12,271 nucleotides of DNA from an uncultured Phascolarctobacterium sp. (GCA_905207485.1 CAJLLL010000053.1:1-12271), one strand, 5' to 3'. Positions 1 to 7,463 are shown, counted from the first letter of the stretch. The notes: generated from the sequence alone by a model not told the origin. Numbers and translations: made by a program.

Positions 1-32
1 TTATTACTTTATTTTACAATCAATTATTAGTA

Positions 33-61
33 ATTATATCACTTTTAAAATAAAATTTCTA
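33..61 (-). promoter_or_regulatory. Predicted sigma-A promoter reading off the left edge
   Basis: On the minus strand a perfect TATAAT (33-38) is preceded by TGA, giving an extended -10 (TGnTATAAT). A TAGAAA -35-like hexamer (56-61, 4 of 6 to TTGACA) lies 17 bp upstream. The promoter sits just after the dut terminator and points leftward, so it should start the next transcript, whose gene lies outside the window. The predicted start point is near position 26. The call rests on hexamer match and spacing only. Confidence 0.55.
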
Positions 62-98
62 CTGTCTGTTTCTTTTTTAACAGGTTATTTGGCAAAAC

Positions 99-142
99 AA
101 AAAGCTGTTTGCAAGTAGGTTTATACTTACAAACAGCTTTTT
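99..142 (-). terminator. Rho-independent terminator after dut
   Basis: A 19-bp inverted repeat (99-117 with 124-142) encloses a 6-nt loop. Its only imperfection is position 112 against 129, which is a G-U wobble in minus-strand RNA but a C-A mismatch in plus-strand RNA, so the minus reading is favoured. The 3' arm ends in a U run. It lies about 50 nt past the dut stop and just before a minus-strand promoter, so it should end the pnp-dut transcript. The stem is long but AT-rich. Confidence 0.75.
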
Positions 143-192
143 AAAACTGACAGTTTGAATTTTTTAATACTATTTAATTATTAACACAAAGA

Positions 193-642
193 TTATTTCT
201 CACCTGTACTTCCAAATCCGCCGCCGCGTACTGCGTCGGCGTTGTCGCCATCGGCGGTGAGGTATTTGTAGAAGATACCCTGCGCAACGCGTTCACCTTT
301 GGGAAGGGTCACATCGCTGTCAGTCGTGTTAAACAGCCCCAGCATAATATGCCCTTCGTTATCTTCGTTGTTATAATAGTCGGCATCGATAATACCAACA
401 TTATTCACCAGCGCCAGCCCTTTTTTTACGGCAATACTGCTGCGGATATGCACGCCCAAGAACTCATCGTCCTGCATATAGGCTTTTACGCCGGTCGGCA
501 CCATTTGCAATTTGTGTGCCTCAAGCGTCACATCCTGCGGCAAATAAATATCGTATCCTGCCGCCATTTTGGTTTTGCGCTCAGGCATTGGGAAATCTAC
601 ATCTGCGAAAGCAGTAATTTTTTCAAAACCGCGAATTTTCAT
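193..642 (-). CDS. dut: Deoxyuridine 5'-triphosphate nucleotidohydrolase (trimeric dUTPase)
   Basis: Hydrolyses dUTP to dUMP and pyrophosphate in the cytoplasm, keeping uracil out of DNA and supplying dUMP for thymidylate synthesis. All five motifs of the homotrimeric dUTPase family are present in 149 aa: AAGYDIYLP (27-35), RSS (67-69), GIIDADYY (83-90, with the uracil-pocket Asp and Tyr), KGERVAQ (115-121) and the C-terminal lid RGGGFGSTG (139-147). Motif 3 is followed by an acidic NNEDNEG stretch (91-97) in place of the short turn of the E. coli enzyme. The ATG at 642 has an AGGTG ribosome binding site (647-651) only 4 nt away. It lies downstream of pnp, with a terminator hairpin in the 64-nt gap, so expression may depend on read-through. 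Length and motifs make the assignment secure. Confidence 0.96.
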   Translation of the reverse strand: MKIRGFEKITAFADVDFPMPERKTKMAAGYDIYLPQDVTLEAHKLQMVPTGVKAYMQDDEFLGVHIRSSIAVKKGLALVNNVGIIDADYYNNEDNEGHIMLGLFNTTDSDVTLPKGERVAQGIFYKYLTADGDNADAVRGGGFGSTGEK

Positions 643-657
643 CTTGCACCTCGTTAT

Positions 658-692
658 AAAAAATCCCGCCGAAGGTTAGTTCAGCGGGATTT
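658..692 (-). terminator. Rho-independent terminator between pnp and dut
   Basis: A perfect 9-bp GC-rich stem (AAATCCCGC at 661-669 with GCGGGATTT at 684-692) can extend inward after one mismatch, leaving a small loop. In minus-strand RNA the stem is followed by six U residues (663-658). It begins 15 nt past the pnp stop. The U run ends only a few bases before the dut ribosome binding site, so the element probably attenuates rather than fully isolates dut. Confidence 0.8.
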
Positions 693-706
693 AGTTTTTA
701 TTTAAA

Positions 707-2794
707 TTATTTGCTCAAACCGCCGTTAAGCACAGCTTTGCGGGAAAGGTTAATGCGACCTTTCTGGTCAATTTCCGTTACTTTAACAACGATTTCATCA
801 CCAACGGAAACAACGTCTTCAACTTTGCCTACATGTTCGGTAGAAAGCTGGCTGATATGCACCAGACCTTCTTTACCGGGCAGAATTTCAACAAAGGCGC
901 CGAAGTTCATCAGGCGGGTAACTTTGCCGGTGTAAATTTTGCCAACTTCAGCTTCAGCGGTAATGCCGTTGATGATGTCGATAGCTTTCGCAGCCTGTTC
1001 GCTGTTAACGGCAGCAATGTAAATACGGCCGTCTTCTTCAATATCAATTTTAGCGCCGGTTTCTTCCACAATCTTTTTAATGGTTTTACCGCCGGGGCCG
1101 ATAACTTTACTGATTTTTTCGGGGTCAATATTAATGGAAGTAATCTTCGGAGCATATTTGGAAAGCTCTTTGCGCGGTTCAGAGATGCAGTCCATCATGA
1201 TGCCCATGATGTGTTCACGACCGCGTTTAGCCTGTGCCAGTGCCTGCTGGAAGATTTCCTTGTTGATACCGTCAATTTTAATATCCATCTGGATGGCGGT
1301 AATGCCGTTTTTAGTACCGGCAACTTTAAAGTCCATATCGCCGAGAGCATCTTCAAGACCCTGAATATCGGTAAGAATGGTGAAATAATCGCCGTCTTTA
1401 ACAAGACCCATTGCTACGCCAGCAACAGGTGCTTTAATAGGCACGCCTGCATCCATAAGGGAAAGGGTGCTTGCGCAAACGCTGCCCATGGAGGAAGAAC
1501 CGTTGGACTCCAAAGTTTCGGAAACCAGGCGGATTGCATACGGGAATTCTTCTTCGGAAGGAATTACCGGAAGCAATGCACGTTCTGCCAGTGCGCCGTG
1601 GCCGATTTCGCGGCGGCCCGGGCTGCGCAGCGGTTTGGTTTCGCCAACGCTGTACGGCGGGAAGTTATAATGATGGATATAACGTTTGGTAAGTTCTACG
1701 CCGAGTCCATCCAAAGTCTGTGCTTCGCTGAGCGGAGCCAGTGCCAGTACGTTCAAAATCTGGGTCTGTCCACGGGTAAATAGTGCGCTGCCGTGCGGAC
1801 GTGCCAAAAGGCCTACTTCGCAGGTTACAGGGCGTACTTCATCAAGCGCACGTCCGTCCGGGCGGATTTTATCAACGGAGATGGTACGGCGTACAATCTT
1901 TTTAACCAGTTTTTGGGTAATATAAGCAACGTCTCTTGCGTTATCCGGATATTTTTCCATGAACGCTTCGGCGATTTCTGCTTTAATGCGGGCTACATTT
2001 TCTTCGCGTTCCAGCTTGTTGGCATCCATCAGGGCTGCTTTAAGCTGTTCTGCGCCGTAAGCTTCAATTTCTGCTGCCAATTCAGCAGGCGGCTCGTAAA
2101 CAGGCACTTCCATTTTGGGTTTGCCTACTTCGGCCATAATCTGTTCCTGCCATGCAACAAGTCTCTTAATTTCTTCGTGACCGAAGAAAATAGCGTCAAG
2201 CATTTCGTCTTCGCTGATTTCCTTAGCGCCTGCTTCTACCATCAGAATGGCATCTTTGGTGCCGGCAACGGCAAGATTCAGACGGCTTACTTTAGCCTGT
2301 TCAATAGTCGGGTTGATGATGTATTTGCCGTCAATCATGCCTACGCGCACACCGGCGATAGGGCCTTCAAACGGAATATCGGAAATGCAGAGTGCGCAGG
2401 ATGCGCCAATCATTGCCGGAATGTCCGGTGCATTGTCCGGGTCTACGGAAACGGCGGTAGCAACAATCTGCACATCGTTGTGGTAGCCTTCCGGGAACAT
2501 CGGGCGGATCGGGCGGTCGATAAGACGGCTGGTTAAAATAGCGGTTTCAGCCGGACGGCCTTCACGTTTAATAAAGCCGCCGGGGATTTTACCCACAGCG
2601 TACATTTTTTCTTCAAAATCAACAGTCAAAGGGAAAAAGTCTACACCTTCACGCGGTGTTTTGGTACCGGTAGCAGCTACTACTACCGCAGTGTCGCCAT
2701 AGCGCACCAATACTGCGCCGTTGGCCTGCTTGGCAATTTTGCCGATTTCCATCGTCAGCGTTCTGCCGCCAAGCTCAATGCTGTAACTATGCAT
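707..2794 (-). CDS. pnp: Polyribonucleotide nucleotidyltransferase (PNPase)
   Basis: A 3'-to-5' phosphorolytic exoribonuclease that degrades mRNA to nucleoside diphosphates; in the family it works as a homotrimeric ring. The 695-aa protein has the full architecture: a first RNase PH core (about 1-210), a helical domain (about 240-305), the catalytic second RNase PH core (about 310-545), a KH domain with GPGG loop (about 553-612, GPGG at 566-569) and an S1 domain (about 617-686). The phosphate-binding NGSSSMGS (431-438) and the metal-binding DALGDMD (482-488, Asp482 and Asp488 matching E. coli Asp486 and Asp492) are intact. The ATG at 2794 has an AGGAGG site 7 nt upstream. Its common neighbour rpsO is absent; the gene upstream is a hydrogenase that ends at its own terminator, so pnp needs a promoter in the AT-rich gap 2795-2915. 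That leader could carry autoregulation as in E. coli, but I see no RNase III-type long hairpin there. Confidence 0.98.
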   Translation of the reverse strand: MHSYSIELGGRTLTMEIGKIAKQANGAVLVRYGDTAVVVAATGTKTPREGVDFFPLTVDFEEKMYAVGKIPGGFIKREGRPAETAILTSRLIDRPIRPMFPEGYHNDVQIVATAVSVDPDNAPDIPAMIGASCALCISDIPFEGPIAGVRVGMIDGKYIINPTIEQAKVSRLNLAVAGTKDAILMVEAGAKEISEDEMLDAIFFGHEEIKRLVAWQEQIMAEVGKPKMEVPVYEPPAELAAEIEAYGAEQLKAALMDANKLEREENVARIKAEIAEAFMEKYPDNARDVAYITQKLVKKIVRRTISVDKIRPDGRALDEVRPVTCEVGLLARPHGSALFTRGQTQILNVLALAPLSEAQTLDGLGVELTKRYIHHYNFPPYSVGETKPLRSPGRREIGHGALAERALLPVIPSEEEFPYAIRLVSETLESNGSSSMGSVCASTLSLMDAGVPIKAPVAGVAMGLVKDGDYFTILTDIQGLEDALGDMDFKVAGTKNGITAIQMDIKIDGINKEIFQQALAQAKRGREHIMGIMMDCISEPRKELSKYAPKITSINIDPEKISKVIGPGGKTIKKIVEETGAKIDIEEDGRIYIAAVNSEQAAKAIDIINGITAEAEVGKIYTGKVTRLMNFGAFVEILPGKEGLVHISQLSTEHVGKVEDVVSVGDEIVVKVTEIDQKGRINLSRKAVLNGGLSK

Positions 2795-2840
2795 TTTTTG
2801 TCCTCCTAATTTTCTCTCATTTTTGGTTTACCTGCTGTAT

Positions 2841-2869
2841 ATTCTACACCATTTGCGATTTTCCTTCAC
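2841..2869 (-). promoter_or_regulatory. Possible pnp promoter (weak match)
   Basis: The gap between the hydrogenase terminator and pnp should contain a minus-strand promoter. The best placed -10 is TAGAAT (2841-2846, 5 of 6), but the hexamer 17 bp upstream is GTGAAG (3 of 6). A second -10-like TATAAA (2875-2880) lies in a very A/T-rich tract without a recognisable -35. Context supports a promoter in this gap; its exact position is uncertain. Confidence 0.25.
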
Positions 2870-2915
2870 TACTTTTTATAAAAATTTTTAAAATTTTTTA
2901 TTTTGGCTGCGGCAG

Positions 2916-2946
2916 CAAAAAGCCCCCGCCATCTAACAGCAGGGGC
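2916..2946 (-). terminator. Rho-independent terminator after the hydrogenase gene
   Basis: GCCCC (2922-2926) pairs with GGGGC (2942-2946), with two more pairs beyond one mismatch. In minus-strand RNA the stem is followed directly by five U residues (2921-2917). It begins 10 nt past the hydrogenase stop codon and separates that gene from pnp. Confidence 0.75.
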
Positions 2947-2956
2947 AGCAAACTAA

Positions 2957-4492
2957 CTATTCAATTTTTTCAAACATATCGGCGCCCACGCCGCATAACG
3001 GGCATTTATAACCCTCGGGCAAGGTTTCGCCTTCATATATATAGCCGCAAACCTTGCAGCGCCATTTATGCGTGCCAACAGGCTCCTGCGCCTTTTCTTT
3101 TTCTGCGCCGGGCGCGATATATACACCGCCCAAATCAGCGCTTCTGTCAAAGTAAACGGTATGCAGCATTTCTTCTGCCAGTTCGCTTAACGGTTTGCCG
3201 TAAAAATCAGCGTAAAGCTGTTTGATTTGCGGGTTTTCATGGCTTAAGCGCAATTTCATGCCGCTGTCGCGTTTGTAAAGCCCTTCAATACGTGCCTTAC
3301 GCAGCTCATCGCCTTTGTATTCCTTATCTTTAGGCTGTCCGCCGCCGATGCAGCCGCCGGGGCATGCCATAACTTCTACAAAATGATAGCTTGCCTCACC
3401 GGCTTTAATTTTTTCAATCAGTTTGCGCGCATTGGCTGTGCCGTATACAACGGCAACTTTAACTTTAGTGCCGTCAATATCAACTTCTGCCTCGCGGATG
3501 CCGTCCATACCGCGTACAGGCTGTAAATCGTACAATGCCTGCGGTACATCCTTGCCGGTTGCATAGCAATAAGCCGTGCGTATAGCCGCTTCCATTACGC
3601 CGCCGGTGTTTCCAAAAATAACGCCTGCGCCGCTCGCCTGTCCCATTAAATCATCATAGGCAGCATCTTCAAGCGCAGCAAAATCAATGCCCTCATCACG
3701 CGCCAGCATAGCCAGTTCGCGCGTGGTAATAACATAATCCATGTCGCGCATTTCCGGCATGCCTAAATGACGTCCTGCTGCGTTCATTTCGCCGCGGCGG
3801 ATTTCAAATTTCTTTGCCGTGCAGGGTGTTACAGCCACGTTTACAATTTTAGCCGGGTCGATGCCCATTTTTTGCGCAAAATAGGTTTTAATGGTCGGTC
3901 CCTGCATGCCAATAGGGCTTTTAGCACTGGAAATATGCGGCAGCATTTCCGGATAATAAGTTTCTGCAAATTTTACCCACGCCGGACAGCAGCTTGTAAA
4001 CTGCGGCAGAGGTTTATTACCTTTGGTAATACGCTCCAAAAGCTCGCTTGCTTCTTCCACAATGGTTAAATCTGCGGCAAAGTTGGTGTCAAGCACATAA
4101 TCTGCGCCCAATTTACGCAAAAGCGCCACCATTTTGCCTTCCACAAAACTGCCATCGGGCATGCCAAATTCTTCGCCAAGCGCAATGCGCACGGAAGGCG
4201 AAGTGCTGAAAATAACAATTTTATCCGCATCACGGATTTCTGCCATTACCTGGTAAGCCTCTACCTTTTCGGTAATGCTGTCCACAGGGCATACGTTAGC
4301 GCACTGTCCGCAATTAATGCAGATAGGCTTATCGCCTGTAGCCTTTAAATCATAAGTGCCGCACACGCCGATATAATCTGTGCAGACAGTTTTGCAATTT
4401 CCGCATTTAATGCATTTAAATTCCAAACGCTGAATTGAAGGATTATCCGGTTCAATGGCTACACGGATATCCGTAAACTGATGTTTTGTCAT
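2957..4492 (-). CDS. [FeFe] hydrogenase with C-terminal rubredoxin domain
   Basis: Predicted cytoplasmic iron-only hydrogenase that evolves or takes up H2 using electrons passed through iron-sulfur centres. The 511-aa protein starts with a bacterial-type 2x[4Fe-4S] ferredoxin domain (Cys27/30/33/37 and Cys58/61/64/68). The H-cluster domain follows: L1 TSCCPAW (166-172), L2 TPCTAKKFE (222-230) and L3 EVMACPGGCIGGGQP (373-387). By homology the H-cluster ligands are Cys169, Cys224, Cys377 and Cys381, and Cys168 is the proton-relay cysteine. L2 has Thr222 where the classical motif has Met, a feature I recall from group B enzymes. Residues 476-511 form a rubredoxin-like domain with two CxxC knuckles (Cys479/482, Cys497/500), probably a one-electron relay; its redox partner is unknown. 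No signal peptide, twin-arginine motif or maturase gene (hydE/F/G) is visible, so maturation genes must lie elsewhere. The ATG at 4492 has a GGAGG site 6 nt upstream. It looks monocistronic: own promoter, own terminator. Confidence 0.93.
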   Translation of the reverse strand: MTKHQFTDIRVAIEPDNPSIQRLEFKCIKCGNCKTVCTDYIGVCGTYDLKATGDKPICINCGQCANVCPVDSITEKVEAYQVMAEIRDADKIVIFSTSPSVRIALGEEFGMPDGSFVEGKMVALLRKLGADYVLDTNFAADLTIVEEASELLERITKGNKPLPQFTSCCPAWVKFAETYYPEMLPHISSAKSPIGMQGPTIKTYFAQKMGIDPAKIVNVAVTPCTAKKFEIRRGEMNAAGRHLGMPEMRDMDYVITTRELAMLARDEGIDFAALEDAAYDDLMGQASGAGVIFGNTGGVMEAAIRTAYCYATGKDVPQALYDLQPVRGMDGIREAEVDIDGTKVKVAVVYGTANARKLIEKIKAGEASYHFVEVMACPGGCIGGGQPKDKEYKGDELRKARIEGLYKRDSGMKLRLSHENPQIKQLYADFYGKPLSELAEEMLHTVYFDRSADLGGVYIAPGAEKEKAQEPVGTHKWRCKVCGYIYEGETLPEGYKCPLCGVGADMFEKIE

Positions 4493-4535
4493 AGCTGCCT
4501 CCTTTGTTGAACCTTCGTTAATAACTGCTAAATTT

Positions 4536-4564
4536 ATTATACCTTACAGTTTTCAAAAACTCAA
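4536..4564 (-). promoter_or_regulatory. Predicted sigma-A promoter of the hydrogenase gene
   Basis: A perfect TATAAT (4536-4541) and TTGAGT (4559-4564, 4 of 6 to TTGACA) are separated by exactly 17 bp on the minus strand, about 44 nt before the hydrogenase start. The predicted 5' untranslated leader is short, around 35-40 nt, and includes the GGAGG ribosome binding site. I see no extra operator-like palindrome, so nothing in the sequence shows redox or metal control. Confidence 0.75.
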
Positions 4565-4585
4565 CAAAGTGCTAAAAGAAAATTA

Positions 4586-5281
4586 TTATCTTTTTGCTGC
4601 AAAACGTTTGTAAACAACGAAAATAATAATTACTGCCGTTACCAAAACTGCCAGGCGTTCGCTGTGCTGCTGAAAGTTAACCAAATCGTGACCTATAACG
4701 ACTTCCAGTGAAGTTGAAGGAAATTTACCGATTAAGTTGGCTATAATATAATCTCGTGTAGATATTTTGCTTACAGCGCCGATTGCCGTTAAAATGCCGG
4801 AAGGAAAATACGGCAGCATTCTTGCCAGCGCCATCCATTGCAATCCTTTGCGCCCACTGAGGTCATCTATTTTCATCAGCATGCTGCTTTTGGCAATCAT
4901 TTTTTCGGCAGTGCTGCGGAATAAATAGCGCATCAGCCAAAAGCTGATTACAACACCGGTAGTTTCAGCCAGCCATGAAATTAAGATGCCCATGGGCAGC
5001 CCGAAAATAAGCCCGTTGGCAGTAGAAATAAAAATTGAAGGGAAAATACTGCCCGCATTAATCAAAACATCCAGCAAAAAGCTGACTGCTATCGCCCATA
5101 TTCCAAAAGAGCGGAAATATTCCGCCAACGCATCTACATCTCCGCTGATGGCAAGCGTAAACATTTTATTTACTTCGTCACCCGCAAAAAGGTATATAAG
5201 TGCGCTGCCAATAATTAAAATTGCCAGCACCACTATTTTAGATACCTTTTCCGGGTTCTGATACCATTTTTCTTCGGGCAT
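4586..5281 (-). CDS. TVP38/TMEM64 (VTT/DedA-like) family inner-membrane protein
   Basis: A 231-aa polytopic membrane protein of the VTT superfamily, whose members are implicated in lipid scrambling or small-molecule transport; the substrate here cannot be read from sequence. Hydrophobic segments lie at about 15-33, 57-75, 78-100, 100-121, 155-172, 179-197 and 207-225. The family core is visible as the small-residue-rich re-entrant region around 76-97 (GSIFPSIF and GLIFGLPMG), the ARMLPYFPSG motif (153-162) and the later IGKFPST (184-190). The basic tail after the last segment predicts a cytoplasmic C-terminus. The ATG at 5281 has a GGAGG site 6 nt upstream that lies in the 11-nt gap after recG, so the two genes are very likely cotranscribed. 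No terminator follows, and the transcript may run into the hydrogenase gene, which also has its own promoter. Family is confident, function is not. Confidence 0.85.
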   Translation of the reverse strand: MPEEKWYQNPEKVSKIVVLAILIIGSALIYLFAGDEVNKMFTLAISGDVDALAEYFRSFGIWAIAVSFLLDVLINAGSIFPSIFISTANGLIFGLPMGILISWLAETTGVVISFWLMRYLFRSTAEKMIAKSSMLMKIDDLSGRKGLQWMALARMLPYFPSGILTAIGAVSKISTRDYIIANLIGKFPSTSLEVVIGHDLVNFQQHSERLAVLVTAVIIIFVVYKRFAAKR

Positions 5282-5292
5282 TTGTGCCTCCG

Positions 5293-7353
5293 TTAACTGT
5301 TAAAAATTCGTTTAAAACGCTCGTCAAACTGCGCGTTCAGCGCCTGTTCTATCTCGCCGGTAATTTTTTTGTCGGCAAGCGATTGTTTGGCAAGCGCGCG
5401 CGCTTCAACAAGCACATCCGTATCTTGAAGTATATCAGCAATATACAAATCAGGCAAGCCATGCTGACGCAAACCAAAAAGCTGCCCTGCCCCGCGCAGT
5501 TTTAAATCCTGCTCGGCAAGATAAAAACCATCGTTTGAAGTATGCAGCACATTCAGGCGCGCCAGTGTTTCCGGTGAATCCGAATCCGTAAGCAGCACAC
5601 AGAAAGATTGTGCCTCGCCGCGCCCTACACGCCCGCGCAACTGATGAAGCTGTGCCAGTCCGAAACGGTCGGCATTTTCAATAATCATCAGCGTGGCATT
5701 GGGCACGTTTACGCCAACCTCAATAACCGTGGTACTGATAAGCGCTTTTATTCTCCCCGCCGCAAAATCTTCCATAATAATTTCTTTTTCTGCAGGCTTC
5801 ATTTTTCCGTGCAATAACGCACAGGGAATATTTTTTAAAAAGCTGTTCTTTAATTCGTTGTAAACATCTTCTGCCGCACGCACGCCGGGCATTTCGCCCT
5901 GTTCAATTACCGCGCAGACAATATAAGCCTGATGCCCTGCCTGTATCTGCCGCACCATGCCGGCATAAACCTCCCGCCTTTTATCGCCAGTATAACACAG
6001 CGTTTTAATGCTTTTTCGCCCCGGCGGCATGCCCTTCATTATTGATACATCCAAATCGCCATACACTGTAAGCGCTAATGTACGCGGTATCGGTGTTGCC
6101 GTCATTACAAGCACATCCGGCTCAAAAGACGATTTATTGGCAAGTTTGGCGCGCTGTTCCACGCCAAAACGGTGCTGCTCATCTGTTACGACAAGCGCCA
6201 GTTTATCAAAAACTACATCGTCCTGTATCAGTGCATGCGTGCCTACAAGAACCTGCAAACTGCCGTCTGCCAGTGCTTCCAGCAGTTCGCGCCTGCGCAC
6301 GCCCTTAACGCTGCTTGTTAAAAGCCCTATGCTGATACCGGCAGGCTCTAAAAACTGCTGCAAAGTTTCATAATGCTGCTGTGCCAGAATTTCCGTAGGA
6401 ACCATAATGCAGCTCTGATAACCGTTTTCTGCAGCTTTGGCAAGCGCCAGTGCCGATACTGCCGTTTTGCCGCTGCCTACATCGCCTTGCAGCAGCCTGT
6501 GCATTGGTTTTATATCCTGCATGTCAAGGCTTATATCCTGCCACGCTTTTTGCTGCGCTTCCGTCAGTTTAAAAGGCAGTTTGGCAAGCACATCTTTTAA
6601 AATTTTACCGTCTGCACCCATTTTTATGCCGCTGCGGCCGGATTTTACACGGCTGCGGTAATATAAAAGCCCGCATTGCAGTAAAAACAGTTCTTCAAAC
6701 ACAAAACGGCTGCGTGCTTTGGCAAGCGCCGCAAAACTTTCCGGAAAGTGAATGTTCTTCAACGCTTCCAGACGCGGGGGCAGCTTTTTGGCGGCAATTA
6801 CCTCCTGCGGCAGCGATTCCGGCAGGTATTCTTCTGCCATGGCAAGCGCAGTTTTAACGGCTGTACGCAAATTCTGCTGCGTAAGCGCACCGCTTAAAGC
6901 ATATACCGGCAAAATTCCCGGTGCCGATGCTTCTTCTCCATCTTTCAAACTCTGCACATAGGCATCAGTAATAACTTTTGCCCCGCCGCGCCCCGGCTGC
7001 ACCTTGCCGTCTATTAAAAGCTGTGTGCCGGGCTTAAAATTGCGTGTTTGAAAACGCTGGTGTGCAAACATATATATTTCCGCAAAGCCTGTACAATCTT
7101 TTACTGTTACCAACGTATAACGCATGCGGCGCACTGACATTTTATCTGCCAGACAGTAAACCTCTGCGCGGAAAAGCTGTTTTTCTCCGTTTGTTTGCAG
7201 TTCCGCAATTGTTTTTACCTTGCTCTGGTCTACATAAGTACGCGGATAACGGTTCAACAAATCACCTATTGTAAAAACGTTCAGATTTGCAAAATCAGCC
7301 GCTTTTTTGGGACCAATGCCCTTTAATTTTGTTATCGGCTCCTGCCACCACAT
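5293..7353 (-). CDS. recG: ATP-dependent DNA helicase RecG
   Basis: Double-stranded DNA translocase that regresses stalled replication forks and processes branched recombination intermediates. The 686-aa length is normal for the family. The N-terminal region begins with the typical PITKLKGIGPKKA helix-hairpin-helix-like segment (6-18), followed by the OB-fold wedge domain (about 58-135) that binds branched DNA. The superfamily 2 motor contains Walker A GDVGSGKT (290-297), the DEQH box (391-394), TATPIPRT (418-425), LLHGKMK (513-519), TTVIEVGVNVP (541-551) and the arginine-finger segment QLRGRVGRG (571-579). The C-terminal LRGAGQLFGLRQHG (619-632) is also characteristic. The ATG at 7353 aligns with known RecG starts, yet no good Shine-Dalgarno precedes it. 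It is divergent from rpmB, so its promoter should lie in 7354-7463, where no strong minus-strand hexamer pair is visible. The VTT-family gene follows after 11 nt. Confidence 0.98.
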   Translation of the reverse strand: MWWQEPITKLKGIGPKKAADFANLNVFTIGDLLNRYPRTYVDQSKVKTIAELQTNGEKQLFRAEVYCLADKMSVRRMRYTLVTVKDCTGFAEIYMFAHQRFQTRNFKPGTQLLIDGKVQPGRGGAKVITDAYVQSLKDGEEASAPGILPVYALSGALTQQNLRTAVKTALAMAEEYLPESLPQEVIAAKKLPPRLEALKNIHFPESFAALAKARSRFVFEELFLLQCGLLYYRSRVKSGRSGIKMGADGKILKDVLAKLPFKLTEAQQKAWQDISLDMQDIKPMHRLLQGDVGSGKTAVSALALAKAAENGYQSCIMVPTEILAQQHYETLQQFLEPAGISIGLLTSSVKGVRRRELLEALADGSLQVLVGTHALIQDDVVFDKLALVVTDEQHRFGVEQRAKLANKSSFEPDVLVMTATPIPRTLALTVYGDLDVSIMKGMPPGRKSIKTLCYTGDKRREVYAGMVRQIQAGHQAYIVCAVIEQGEMPGVRAAEDVYNELKNSFLKNIPCALLHGKMKPAEKEIIMEDFAAGRIKALISTTVIEVGVNVPNATLMIIENADRFGLAQLHQLRGRVGRGEAQSFCVLLTDSDSPETLARLNVLHTSNDGFYLAEQDLKLRGAGQLFGLRQHGLPDLYIADILQDTDVLVEARALAKQSLADKKITGEIEQALNAQFDERFKRIFNS

Positions 7354-7381
7354 AAAATCACACTGCCAATCTAAAAATAAC

Positions 7382-7410
7382 TTGCTTTTACGTTCATTCT
7401 ATGGTATGAT
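7382..7410 (+). promoter_or_regulatory. Predicted rpmB promoter (extended -10)
   Basis: On the plus strand TTGCTT (7382-7387) and TATGAT (7405-7410, 5 of 6) are separated by 17 bp. The bases TGG just before the -10 form an extended -10 (TGn), which offsets the weak -35. The promoter lies about 55 nt upstream of the rpmB ATG. The same 110-bp gap must also serve recG in the opposite direction. Confidence 0.65.
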
Positions 7411-7463
7411 ACTTCTGTTAAATTTGTAACTGATGCTCGAATTACGTTAAGGAGGTGGGACTC

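Noticed and set aside
833..1783. A 316-aa open frame on the plus strand opposite pnp
   Set aside because: It is antisense to the fully conserved PNPase gene, has a Phe/Asn-rich composition typical of a shadow frame, and no ribosome binding site or family motif.
1793..2536. A 247-aa plus-strand open frame opposite the N-terminal half of pnp
   Set aside because: Same shadow composition as the one beside it; pnp explains the region completely.
2953..3150. A second minus-strand frame over the rubredoxin end of the hydrogenase gene
   Set aside because: An out-of-frame reading of the same bases; the hydrogenase frame carries the conserved CxxC pairs and the stop before the terminator.
4565..4610. 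Possible terminator after the VTT-family gene (AAAAGA against TCTTTT)
   Set aside because: The stem is short, A/T only and overlaps the stop codon, with no U run in the right place; read-through toward the hydrogenase gene is more likely.
7455..7463. GTG at 7455 as the start of rpmB
   Set aside because: This GTG overlaps the AAGGAGG ribosome binding site itself; the ATG at 7464 gives the standard L28 N-terminus MASICEVCG.
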